A stretch of DNA of 13,203 nt from DASWUD01 sp036401755. GTDB taxonomy: Bacteria > Pseudomonadota > Gammaproteobacteria > Thiohalomonadales > Thiohalomonadaceae. A program made the position numbers and the translations under genes. The notes below the pieces were generated by a model. That model was not told the origin of the DNA. It saw nothing but the letters and a program-made list of their open reading frames with translations, and made no database searches. Positions 6,975-13,203 of the stretch are shown in pieces; position 1 is the stretch's first letter; each line of letters opens with the position of its first letter. The stretch is from NCBI GenBank assembly GCA_036401755.1, contig DASWUD010000213.1:1-13203 (forward strand), read 5' to 3'.

Positions 6975-8201
6975 ATGCCACAACCGCTACCCACCCTTCT
7001 GTTTGGTGCATTCGATCGCCATAACCTGGGCGATCTGCTCTTCCCGTATGTCGCCGCCCGATTACTCGACAATGACGACCTGCTCTTCGCGGGATTGGTG
7101 GAGCGTGACTTGAGCAGTGTCGGAGGGTATCAAACCCGCTCGATATCACAGCTGGCCAAGGAGCTCGGTAGACGTCCGCTGAACATCCTTCATGTCGGGG
7201 GGGAGCTGTTGACCTGTGAGGCGTGGCAGGCTGCGGTGATGGTGCAATCCCCGGAACAGGCGCAGGCGATCATTCGGCGTCTGGAGGCAAAGAGCGTTGA
7301 GCGTGAAGCGTGGGTACACAATGCACTGAAACTCTCCGCACAGGCGCCTTACACGGTGTCACGTGAACTGTTTCCCGGCGCGGCTTGCGTGATCTATGCG
7401 GCGGTCGGTGGGGTTGAACTGGATGAACGCGCTGAACCCTTCCGCGCCGAAGTGATCACAAAGCTGGCGGGGGCTGACTACGTCAGTGTAAGGGAGCAAC
7501 AGACACAAGCCTGCCTTAAACGATATGGGATTAACGCTCGCCTTGTTCCCGATCCGGCCGTGATGGTCGCAGCACTGTTTGAAAGACGCATCGAGCAGTG
7601 TGCAGGAGAGGGGGAGGTGGCCGCCATGTTGGCCGCATTTCCTCACGGCTACGTTGCATTCCAGTGCAGTGCTGCTTTCGGTGACGATGAGACACTCAAA
7701 CAGATAGCCATACAGCTGGCAAGATTGGTGGCAGAGAGTGGGTATGGCGTGGTGCTGTTTCGTGCGGGGGCGGCACCCTGGCATGACGATCTGGAGTGCT
7801 ACCAGCGTCTTGCTGCATTGATGGGGAGCACACAGGTAAAGATTTTTGAGTCGCTCAATATTTGGGACATCTGTGCCCTGATCGCCCGCAGCCACGCCTA
7901 TTGCGGCAGCAGCCTGCACGGGCGGATTGTTGCCATGGCATTCGGTTTGCCTCGCGTCAATCTCAGCCACCCCCGCAAGGAGGGTCGCAGCGGTAAACAG
8001 GTGGCCTACGCGGCCACATGGGAGTTACCGGGAATCCCCGCGACAGTCGAAGTGGCACAGCTCGCCGCGGTGATTCAGCAAGCCTTGGCCACTGACCGTG
8101 CTCAACTTACGATACACGCGCAGGCTCTGGCAGCGAGATACCTTGAAGAGTTCACCGTCATTCGTGCCCTGGTGGATAGCCCGATGGAACGCCGGGGGTA
8201 A
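6975..8201 (+). CDS. Polysaccharide pyruvyl transferase family protein
   Basis: A 408-residue soluble protein, no signal peptide or membrane helix. The family (PS_pyruv_trans) moves pyruvate from phosphoenolpyruvate onto sugars of surface polysaccharides or forms related GT-B-like enzymes. Support: the N-terminal FDRHNLGDLLFPYVAARLL (13-31), like the G-N-x-G-D start of the family; SVRE (171-174); VPDPAV (191-196), the conserved D-P step; and the C-terminal SSLHGRIVAMAFGLP (312-326) with the family S-x-H-G-x-I-x-A pattern. ATG at 6975 follows AGGT at 6967-6970. It lies between a divergent tRNA and tal, 47 bases before tal on the same strand. No glycosyltransferase, polymerase or flippase is nearby, so its acceptor is unknown. 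Family membership is fairly sure; the exact reaction is not. Confidence 0.82.
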   Translation: MPQPLPTLLFGAFDRHNLGDLLFPYVAARLLDNDDLLFAGLVERDLSSVGGYQTRSISQLAKELGRRPLNILHVGGELLTCEAWQAAVMVQSPEQAQAIIRRLEAKSVEREAWVHNALKLSAQAPYTVSRELFPGAACVIYAAVGGVELDERAEPFRAEVITKLAGADYVSVREQQTQACLKRYGINARLVPDPAVMVAALFERRIEQCAGEGEVAAMLAAFPHGYVAFQCSAAFGDDETLKQIAIQLARLVAESGYGVVLFRAGAAPWHDDLECYQRLAALMGSTQVKIFESLNIWDICALIARSHAYCGSSLHGRIVAMAFGLPRVNLSHPRKEGRSGKQVAYAATWELPGIPATVEVAQLAAVIQQALATDRAQLTIHAQALAARYLEEFTVIRALVDSPMERRG

Positions 8202-8248
8202 GCGGCTATCCTTGGTTGTGACCTTCTTCATCCAGCAGAGGTGCACCC

Positions 8249-9343
8249 ATGAATCCTACTCTCTCGATCAAACACTATGGGCAACAGATATGGCTCGATA
8301 ACCTTTCACGGACCCATCTGCGCGAAGGGCTGCTGGCGCGACTGGTGGAGGAGGATGGCCTTGCCGGTGTTACCTCCAATCCAAGCATTTTTTTCAAGGC
8401 AGTGTCGGAGAGTCCATATTATCGGGATGAAGTGAACAACCTTTATAACAGCATGCTTCCTGCGGAGGCACGTTATGAAGCGCTGGTGATCGCCGATATT
8501 CGCCAGGCGTGTGACCTGCTGATCTGCACCTACAAGGAGAGTGGGGGAGGGGCGGGTTATGTGAGCCTGGAGGTTTCACCTCACCTTGCCTACGATGAGG
8601 AGCAGACGGTCGCTGAAGCACGCCGTCTGCGCGACACCGTGGAGCGTGAGAATCTTTTGATCAAGGTACCCGCCACCCCCGCCGGAATACGCGCTTTTGA
8701 GCGTCTTATCGCCGAAGGCATAAACATCAATGTTACCTTGATGTTCTCCTTACGCCATGTAGAGGCAGTCGCCAAGGCCTATATCCATGGGGCAAAACGG
8801 TGGGTCGATTCCGGTGGCGATCCTCATCACCTGAAGTCGGTGGCGAGTATCTTTCTCAGTCGCGTCGATACCCTGGTGGACAAGCGGCTCACTGCCATTG
8901 GCTCAACAGAGGCGCTGGCCCGGCGCGGTAAAGCGGCCGTGGCGTTGGGAAAACTGGCCTACCAGCGCTATCTGGGGCGCTTCCATGGTGAATCATTCTC
9001 TACCCTGGCCAATCTCGGGATTCGCCCCCAGCAACTGCTGTGGGCCAGCACCAGCACCAAGAATCCTGACTATAACGATCTGCTCTATGTGGAACCGCTA
9101 ATCGGGCCGGAGACGGTCAATACCTTGCCGGATGCGACGCTGGCCGCGCTGCGTGACCACGGCGAGGTGGCGGCCACCCTGAAAGAGGGGGTGGAGGAGG
9201 CACAACGTCAGGTGACTGCGCTGGCCGCATTGGGGATTGAACTCGATGAGGTGGGCGAGGTGCTGCAGGTGGAGGGGATCAACTCATTCAGCGAGGCCTA
9301 CGACAAGCTGATTAACTTTATGAAGGGTGAGCCGCCGCACTAA
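8249..9343 (+). CDS. tal: Transaldolase, long (mycobacterial/cyanobacterial-type) form
   Basis: Transaldolase moves a dihydroxyacetone unit between sugar phosphates (sedoheptulose-7-P + glyceraldehyde-3-P to erythrose-4-P + fructose-6-P) in the non-oxidative pentose phosphate pathway, in the cytoplasm. The 364-residue length and motifs fit the long subfamily rather than the 317-residue TalB type. Visible catalytic positions: Asp17 (IWLDNLSR), the VTSNPSIF strand (41-48), Glu108 (VSLEVSP), and the Schiff-base Lys139 (LLIKVPAT). ININVTLMFS (about 163-172) is the next conserved strand. A good ribosome-binding site, AGAGGTG, is at 8237-8243. It may be co-transcribed with the upstream pyruvyl transferase-family gene. 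A TTGACA box begins three bases after its stop codon. Confidence 0.94.
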   Translation: MNPTLSIKHYGQQIWLDNLSRTHLREGLLARLVEEDGLAGVTSNPSIFFKAVSESPYYRDEVNNLYNSMLPAEARYEALVIADIRQACDLLICTYKESGGGAGYVSLEVSPHLAYDEEQTVAEARRLRDTVERENLLIKVPATPAGIRAFERLIAEGININVTLMFSLRHVEAVAKAYIHGAKRWVDSGGDPHHLKSVASIFLSRVDTLVDKRLTAIGSTEALARRGKAAVALGKLAYQRYLGRFHGESFSTLANLGIRPQQLLWASTSTKNPDYNDLLYVEPLIGPETVNTLPDATLAALRDHGEVAATLKEGVEEAQRQVTALAALGIELDEVGEVLQVEGINSFSEAYDKLINFMKGEPPH

Positions 9344-9345
9344 AA

Positions 9346-9375
9346 TTGACAAGGCGGGGAGGGGTTGGGTAATCT
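9346..9375 (+). promoter_or_regulatory. Candidate sigma70 promoter of thrS
   Basis: A perfect -35 TTGACA (9346-9351), an 18-base spacer and TAATCT (9370-9375), which keeps the key T1, A2 and T6 of the -10 box. It starts right after the tal stop, giving a leader of about 120 bases with start near 9382. The weak -10 limits certainty. Confidence 0.5.
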
Positions 9376-9391
9376 GCCCGCTCACATATCA

Positions 9392-9406
9392 GGCGTGCAA
9401 CACGCC
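9392..9406 (+). promoter_or_regulatory. Small hairpin in the thrS leader
   Basis: GGCGTG-CAA-CACGCC forms a 6-bp stem with a 3-base loop, 16 bases before the terminator hairpin. Its 3' arm AACAC (9399-9403) can instead pair with GTGTT (9428-9432) in the terminator, so the two structures could be alternatives. Confidence 0.45.
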
Positions 9407-9417
9407 CGAAGAGCCGC

Positions 9418-9450
9418 AAAAGGCACTGTGTTCCCCACAGTGCTTTTTTG
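9418..9450 (+). terminator. Intrinsic terminator between tal and thrS
   Basis: GCACTGTG (9423-9430) and CACAGTGC (9436-9443) make an 8-bp stem with a TTCCC loop, followed by TTTTTT at 9444-9449. Preceding A residues pair with the T-run, so it may also work leftwards. It ends tal transcripts. If transcription starts at the TTGACA box at 9346, it would also act as an attenuator in the thrS leader. Confidence 0.88.
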
Positions 9451-9504
9451 TTTTAACTGTCACGTGGTCTGTCGTAGGGATCACCACTGAAAAATGGATC
9501 TGCC

Positions 9505-11430
9505 ATGCCAACTGTAACGCTTCCCGACGGTTCCCAGCGCAACTTCGATCACCCTGTCACTGTCCATGAGGTCGCCGCCAATATCGGCGCAGGCCTTGCC
9601 AAGGCGGCGCTCGCCGGCAAGGTGGACGGCACGCTGGTCGATACCTCGTACCTCATCGATCACGATGTGAAACTCTCCATCGTCACCGACAAGGATGCCG
9701 AGGGCGTCGATGTCATTCGCCACTCCACGGCGCACCTGCTGGCCCAGGCCGTAAAACATCTCTTTCCGAGCGCGCAGGTGACCATCGGCCCGGTGATCGA
9801 GGATGGTTTCTACTACGACTTCGCCTTCGAACGCCCCTTCACCACCGAAGACCTGGAGAAGATCGAAGCGGAGATGGAGAAGCTCTCCTCCGCCGATATC
9901 AGGGTCGAGCGCTCCGAGATGCCGCGTGAAGAGGCGATCGGCTTTTTCACCAACATGGGCGAAAAGTACAAGGCGCAGATCATCGAGGCGATTCCCCACG
10001 GCCAGGTGATCTCCCTCTATCGTCAGGGCGACTTCATCGACCTGTGCCGCGGTCCTCACGTGCCGAGTACAGGCAAGCTCAAGGCCTTCAAGCTGATGAA
10101 GGTGGCCGGCGCCTACTGGCGCGGAGACTCGCGCAACGAGATGCTGACCCGCGTCTACGGTACCGCCTGGGCCAAGAAGGACGACCTCAAGGCCTATTTG
10201 CACCGCCTGGAAGAGGCCGAGAAGCGCGACCATCGCAAAATCGGCCGCCAGCTCGACCTGTTCCACAGCCAGGAAGAGGCGCCGGGGATGGTCTTCTGGC
10301 ATCCCAACGGCTGGACCCTCTGGCAGGGCGTGGAGCAGTACATCCGCCGGGTATTTCGCGACAACGGATACCAGGAGATCCGCACCCCTCAGATCGTCGA
10401 CCGCTCTCTGTGGGAACGATCAGGCCACTGGGACAAGTTCGGCGATGCGATGTTCATAACGCATTCGGAAAATCGCGACTATGCGGTCAAACCGATGAAC
10501 TGTCCCTGCCATATCCAGGTCTTCAACCAGGGGCTGAAGAGCTATCGCGACTTGCCGTTACGTTTTGCCGAATTCGGTTCCTGCCACCGCAACGAGCCCT
10601 CCGGCACGCTGCATGGCATCATGCGTGTGCGCAACTTTACCCAAGATGATGCCCATATTTTCTGCACTGAAGATCAAATTCAGGAGGAGGTCGCCACATT
10701 TATCGATCTGCTTTATAAGGTTTATGCAGATTTCGGCTTTAATGAGGTCATTATCAAACTCTCCACCCGCCCGGAAAAGCGTGTCGGTTCTGACGAGATG
10801 TGGGACAAGGCCGAGCATGCCCTGGAGCAGGCGCTTAATACCAAGGGTCTGCCCTGGGATCTGCAGCCGGGTGAGGGGGCCTTCTATGGACCAAAGATCG
10901 AGTTCTCCCTGAAGGACTGCTTGGGCCGTGTCTGGCAGTGCGGCACCATCCAGGTCGATCCCTCCATGCCAGGTCGTCTCGATGCCCACTACATCGCCGA
11001 AGATGGCAGCAAGCAGGTGCCGGTAATGCTGCACCGCGCCATCCTCGGCTCTATGGAGCGTTTCATCGGCATCCTCATAGAGCACTATGCCGGAGCCTTC
11101 CCGCTCTGGCTGGCCCCGACCCAGGCGGTGGTGCTCAACATCACCGACCGGCAGGCGGAATTTGTCGCGGAAGTGACCTCGGCCCTTGCAAAACAAGGTG
11201 TTCGCGTCAAATCCGACTTGAGAAATGAGAAAATCGGCTTTAAAATTCGCGAGCACACGCTCCACCGCGTCCCCTACCTGCTGGTAGTAGGCGATCGCGA
11301 GGTGGAAAATCGAACTGTGGCCGTGCGCACGCGCGGTGGCGAGGATCTGGGCACCATGCCCCTGGCTGACGTCGTCAGCAAGCTCACCACCGAGATCGCG
11401 AGCCGCGGCCGCTCTGTTTTGGAGGGTTAA
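9505..11430 (+). CDS. thrS: Threonyl-tRNA synthetase
   Basis: Class II synthetase that charges tRNA-Thr; 641 residues, the normal bacterial length. Domains in order: TGS (about 1-61), the editing domain with His73 and His77 (HSTAHLLAQ) and Cys181/His185 (DLCRGPH) that removes mis-charged Ser, the catalytic core, and an anticodon-binding domain from about 535 (FPLWLAPTQAVVLNI). Zinc ligands Cys333 (MNCPCH), His384 (DDAHIF) and His510 (VMLHRAILGS) are all present, as is the motif 2 arginine Arg362 (SCHRNEPSG). ATG at 9505 has only a weak GGA upstream; poor initiation is compatible with translational control, as known for E. coli thrS. It heads the translation cluster and its last codons contain the infC ribosome-binding site. 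Confidence 0.98.
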   Translation: MPTVTLPDGSQRNFDHPVTVHEVAANIGAGLAKAALAGKVDGTLVDTSYLIDHDVKLSIVTDKDAEGVDVIRHSTAHLLAQAVKHLFPSAQVTIGPVIEDGFYYDFAFERPFTTEDLEKIEAEMEKLSSADIRVERSEMPREEAIGFFTNMGEKYKAQIIEAIPHGQVISLYRQGDFIDLCRGPHVPSTGKLKAFKLMKVAGAYWRGDSRNEMLTRVYGTAWAKKDDLKAYLHRLEEAEKRDHRKIGRQLDLFHSQEEAPGMVFWHPNGWTLWQGVEQYIRRVFRDNGYQEIRTPQIVDRSLWERSGHWDKFGDAMFITHSENRDYAVKPMNCPCHIQVFNQGLKSYRDLPLRFAEFGSCHRNEPSGTLHGIMRVRNFTQDDAHIFCTEDQIQEEVATFIDLLYKVYADFGFNEVIIKLSTRPEKRVGSDEMWDKAEHALEQALNTKGLPWDLQPGEGAFYGPKIEFSLKDCLGRVWQCGTIQVDPSMPGRLDAHYIAEDGSKQVPVMLHRAILGSMERFIGILIEHYAGAFPLWLAPTQAVVLNITDRQAEFVAEVTSALAKQGVRVKSDLRNEKIGFKIREHTLHRVPYLLVVGDREVENRTVAVRTRGGEDLGTMPLADVVSKLTTEIASRGRSVLEG

Positions 11431-11433
11431 AGG

Positions 11434-11964
11434 ATCGTCAGCATCGCCAAAGAAAAGCAGGCACGCCTGAATGAAGAGATTCGCGTGCCTGAAGTACGTC
11501 TCATCGGTAGTGATGGGGAACAGGTAGGGATAGTCCCGACGTCGGAGGCCCTGGAAATGGCCTACGAGCAGGATCTGGACCTGGTGGAGATCTCGGCGGA
11601 TGCCAAGCCACCGGTCTGCCGCATCATGGACTATGGCAAATACCTGTTCGAACAGGGAAAAAAGGCGCATGAGGCCCGGAAGCACCAAAAACAGATTCAG
11701 GTCAAGGAGATCAAGTTTCGACCAGGGACGGAAGAGGGCGACTATCGGGTCAAACTACGCAACCTGATTCGCTTCCTCACTGATGGGGACAGGGTCAAGG
11801 TAACCTTGCGTTACCGCGGCCGCGAGATGGCACATCAAGAGATCGGCATGAAACTCCTCAAACGAGTGGAGACCGATCTGGCGGAATTGGGAACAGTAGA
11901 ACAGTTCCCTAAGATGGAAGGCCGCCAGACGGTGATGGTCATCGCCCCCAAAAAGAAGAAGTAA
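11434..11964 (+). CDS. infC: Translation initiation factor IF-3 (AUC start codon)
   Basis: IF3 binds the 30S subunit, blocks early 50S joining and checks the start codon and initiator tRNA. The protein has the N-terminal domain (NEEIRVPEVRLIGSDGEQVGIV), a Lys-rich linker and the C-terminal domain (FRPGTEEGDYRVKLRNLIRF, GREMAHQEIG). There is no ATG in a sensible place: the first GTG, at 11485, would cut off conserved residues. ATC at 11434 stands 7 bases after GGAGGG (11421-11426), giving 176 residues, near the 180 of E. coli. A second ATC at 11443, 8 bases after AAAGGA, is possible (173 residues). Rare AUU/AUC starts are known for infC and let IF3 repress its own synthesis. The gene begins 3 bases after the thrS stop, in the same frame. 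Confidence 0.95.
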   Translation: MVSIAKEKQARLNEEIRVPEVRLIGSDGEQVGIVPTSEALEMAYEQDLDLVEISADAKPPVCRIMDYGKYLFEQGKKAHEARKHQKQIQVKEIKFRPGTEEGDYRVKLRNLIRFLTDGDRVKVTLRYRGREMAHQEIGMKLLKRVETDLAELGTVEQFPKMEGRQTVMVIAPKKKK

Positions 11965-11988
11965 CCATCCCGAAAGGGCTCTGGTTAC

Positions 11989-12077
11989 GGGGTACCTTAC
12001 TGTCCGCTCCCTTCGGTAGAGGGTGGTGTCCAGTCGAAAAACAGGTACCTTTAACTGTCATCGCAACAATGCGGAGT
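11989..12077 (+). promoter_or_regulatory. Candidate L20-type leader between infC and rpmI
   Basis: The 119-base gap contains GGTACCTTACTGTC (11991-12004) and the near-copy GGTACCTTTAACTGTC (12044-12059). GGTACCT (11991-11997) also pairs with AGGTACC (12043-12049), closing a 45-base loop. In that loop GCTCC (12006-12010) can pair with GGAGT (12073-12077), the rpmI ribosome-binding site, which would make a pseudoknot. E. coli controls rpmI-rplT through L20 binding to such a pseudoknot; the equivalence here is inferred by eye. Confidence 0.45.
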
Positions 12078-12083
12078 TGAAAA

Positions 12084-12278
12084 ATGCCGAAGATGAAGAC
12101 CAAGAGCGGCGCAGCCAAGCGGTTCCGTGCAAGCGCGGGCGGCTTTAAGCGCGGCCAGGCGTTCAAGCGCCATATCCTCACCAAGAAGTCCACCAAGCGT
12201 AAGCGTCAGCTGCGTCATGGTGAACTGGTTGCAGACGCCGACGTCGCCATGGTGCGCCGTCTGATGCCTTACGTCTAA
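12084..12278 (+). CDS. rpmI: 50S ribosomal protein L35
   Basis: A 64-residue, very basic protein of the large ribosomal subunit, with the standard start MPKMKTKSGAAKRF and the family pattern HILTKKSTKRKRQLR; length is as expected. The ATG has GGAG at 12073-12076 upstream. It lies 119 bases after infC and 13 bases before rplT. The long upstream gap carries possible regulatory structure that could mask this ribosome-binding site; translation of rplT would then depend on rpmI by coupling, as in E. coli. Confidence 0.98.
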   Translation: MPKMKTKSGAAKRFRASAGGFKRGQAFKRHILTKKSTKRKRQLRHGELVADADVAMVRRLMPYV

Positions 12279-12291
12279 GGAGGATTGAGGA

Positions 12292-12648
12292 ATGGCAAGA
12301 GTAAAACGTGGCACGATCGCGCGTGCTCGTCACAAGAAGCTTCTCGCGCAGGCCAAGGGTTACTATGGCATGCGCAAAAATGTCTACCGTGTCGCCAAGC
12401 AGGCGGTGATCAAGGCAGGCCAGTACGCCTACCGCGACCGCCGTCAGAAGAAGCGCCAGTTCCGCGCCCTGTGGATCGCCCGTATCAATGCGGCGGCCCG
12501 CGAGTGTGGTATCTCCTACAGCCGCATGATCGATGGTCTGAAGAAGGCCAATATCGAGATCGACCGTAAGGTAATGGCCGATATCGCCGTGTTCGACAAG
12601 GTAGGTTTTGCTGCCCTGGCCGAAAAAGCCAAGGCCAGCCTCGCCTGA
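12292..12648 (+). CDS. rplT: 50S ribosomal protein L20
   Basis: A 118-residue basic protein that binds 23S rRNA early in 50S assembly and, in E. coli, represses its own operon by binding the rpmI leader. Sequence is canonical: ARVKRGTIARARHKKLL at the start, AKGYYGMRKNVYRVAKQAV, RDRRQKKRQFRALWIARIN, and GISYSRMIDGLKKANIEIDR near the C-terminus. A strong AAGGAGG is at 12278-12284, overlapping the rpmI stop region, so coupling with rpmI is likely. An intrinsic terminator follows about 40 bases downstream. Confidence 0.98.
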   Translation: MARVKRGTIARARHKKLLAQAKGYYGMRKNVYRVAKQAVIKAGQYAYRDRRQKKRQFRALWIARINAAARECGISYSRMIDGLKKANIEIDRKVMADIAVFDKVGFAALAEKAKASLA

Positions 12649-12657
12649 TTCGTCGAA

Positions 12658-12673
12658 CTCTCTGCACAGAGAG
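12658..12673 (+). promoter_or_regulatory. Hairpin upstream of the rplT terminator
   Basis: CTCTCT-GCAC-AGAGAG forms a perfect 6-bp stem with a 4-base loop, 17 bases before the terminator stem. There is no U-run after it. It could be part of an attenuator or only protect the transcript end. Confidence 0.4.
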
Positions 12674-12689
12674 TAACGGGTAGGAAAGC

Positions 12690-12725
12690 AAGGGGAAGGC
12701 CTCAACGCCTTCCCCTTTCTTGTTT
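12690..12725 (+). terminator. Intrinsic terminator/attenuator between rplT and pheS
   Basis: An 11-bp perfect stem (AAGGGGAAGGC at 12690-12700 with GCCTTCCCCTT at 12707-12717), 6-base loop CTCAAC, and a T-rich tail TTTCTTGTTT. It separates the ribosomal-protein genes from pheS. In E. coli an attenuator with a Phe leader peptide sits at this place; no such peptide is seen here. Confidence 0.85.
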
Positions 12726-12734
12726 ATGGATTTC

Positions 12735-12756
12735 GTTTCGCCTCCATGAGCGAAAC
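12735..12756 (+). promoter_or_regulatory. Hairpin in the pheS 5' leader
   Basis: GTTTCGC (12735-12741) and GCGAAAC (12750-12756) form a 7-bp stem with loop CTCCATGA, 26 bases before the pheS start codon. Role unknown; it may be a leader structure for pheS. Confidence 0.35.
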
Positions 12757-12782
12757 ACATGAATTAAAAGAAGGGTGTCACC

Positions 12783-13203
12783 GTGCAAGGGGAACTCGAT
12801 CGACTGGTGGAAACGGCGCGGCTCGCCATTAGCGAAGCTGCCGATCTGCAGGCGCTGGATCAGCTGCGTGTCCAATACCTGGGCAAGAAGGGTGTGTTGA
12901 CCGAGCAGATGAAGAGCCTCGGGCAGCTGCCGCCAGAACAACGCCCGGCGGTGGGACAGCTCATCAACGACGCCAAACAGAATGTGCAGGACGCCCTGGA
13001 GGCGCGCAAGGATACCTTGCAGGCCGAGGTGCTCCATGCCCGTCTTGCGGCTGAAAAGATCGACGTGACACTCCCCGGCCGCGGCCAGCAGCCTGGCGGA
13101 CTCCATCCTGTCACTCGCACCCTGGAGCGTATCGAGGTGCTCTTCTCGCAGCTCGGTTTCGAAATGGCCGAGGGGCCCGAGATCGAGGATGACTTCCACA
13201 ACT
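12783..13203 (+). CDS. pheS: Phenylalanyl-tRNA synthetase alpha subunit, N-terminal part (3' end outside window)
   Basis: PheS carries the catalytic core of the alpha2-beta2 enzyme that charges tRNA-Phe. The window holds the first 140 codons of a protein normally about 330-345 residues. The start is GTG at 12783 (MQGELDRLVETARLAI), preceded by AGAAGGGTG; no ATG is available in frame near it. The N-terminal coiled-coil arm that binds tRNA is clear (about 1-85, with LRVQYLGKKGVLTEQMKSLG), followed by LPGRGQQPGGLHPVTRTL and the start of the catalytic domain (FEMAEGPEIEDDFHN). It follows rplT after a 134-base gap with hairpins, and pheT would be expected next outside the window. Confidence 0.97.
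   Translation, partial: MQGELDRLVETARLAISEAADLQALDQLRVQYLGKKGVLTEQMKSLGQLPPEQRPAVGQLINDAKQNVQDALEARKDTLQAEVLHARLAAEKIDVTLPGRGQQPGGLHPVTRTLERIEVLFSQLGFEMAEGPEIEDDFHN

Noticed and set aside
9391..9407. AGGCGTG/CACGCC in the thrS leader equals the tRNA-Val acceptor stem, suggesting a tRNA remnant or attachment site
   Set aside because: Only about 7-8 independent bases match because the hairpin is self-complementary; such a match is expected by chance in 13 kb, and no other tRNA parts are present.
9481..10302. Antisense open frame (273 codons, minus strand) over the start of thrS
   Set aside because: Shadow of thrS in the opposite strand; no domain, no ribosome-binding site seen.
10558..11688. 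Long antisense open frame (376 codons, minus strand) opposite thrS and infC
   Set aside because: It lies opposite well-supported genes, has no recognisable domain, and GC-rich third positions often keep an antisense frame open.
12726..12749. Short frame MDFVSPP before pheS as a leader peptide
   Set aside because: It lies after the terminator, has one Phe codon and no ribosome-binding site.
1..13203. CRISPR arrays, prophage or transposon genes
   Set aside because: No regularly spaced repeats, integrase, transposase or phage genes are visible.

Overview
The window looks like a chromosomal segment of a gammaproteobacterium. The order thrS-infC-rpmI-rplT-pheS, the type of UvrB, ThrS and IF3 proteins, the CCA-encoding tRNA-Val(GAC) and the fairly GC-rich coding sequence all point that way. 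I cannot name the genus from sequence alone; a Chromatiales-like or sulfur-oxidiser background is only a guess.

Layout: 1-870 is the 3' end of uvrB (+), cut by the window edge. It converges, with one base between stop codons, on a minus-strand heavy-metal efflux operon that is transcribed from about 6.6 kb down to 0.87 kb. That operon encodes an outer-membrane factor (CzcC/TolC type), a periplasmic adaptor (CzcB type), an HME-RND pump (CzcA/CusA type, 1020 aa) and a small DUF3240/PII-like protein. The genes are coupled by a 4-base overlap, a 1-base overlap and a 9-base gap. Together they would form a tripartite pump that exports metal cations across both membranes; the small last protein is a plausible regulator or sensor.

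6807-6883 is tRNA-Val(GAC) on the minus strand, with a good sigma70 promoter, a GC-rich discriminator and its own hairpin terminator. Then, on the plus strand, come a solitary polysaccharide pyruvyl transferase-family protein and a long-form transaldolase (tal). A promoter-like TTGACA box starts just after the tal stop codon and is followed by two hairpins, the second a strong intrinsic terminator, before thrS. This may be an attenuated thrS leader.

From 9505 to the end lies the translation cluster: thrS, infC (with an AUC start codon), rpmI, rplT and the start of pheS (cut by the window end). The infC-rpmI gap holds repeats and a possible pseudoknot over the rpmI ribosome-binding site, reminiscent of L20 autoregulation in E. 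coli. The rplT-pheS gap holds tandem hairpins including an intrinsic terminator, but no Phe-rich leader peptide.

Most of the window is well-understood housekeeping or metal-resistance sequence. I see no clear new system. The most interesting points are the PII-like protein in the pump operon, the three candidate RNA leaders in the translation cluster, and the orphan pyruvyl transferase-family gene. No stretch longer than about 300 bases lacks a gene; the longest non-coding gap on either strand outside RNA genes is the 6627-6806 region upstream of the pump operon.
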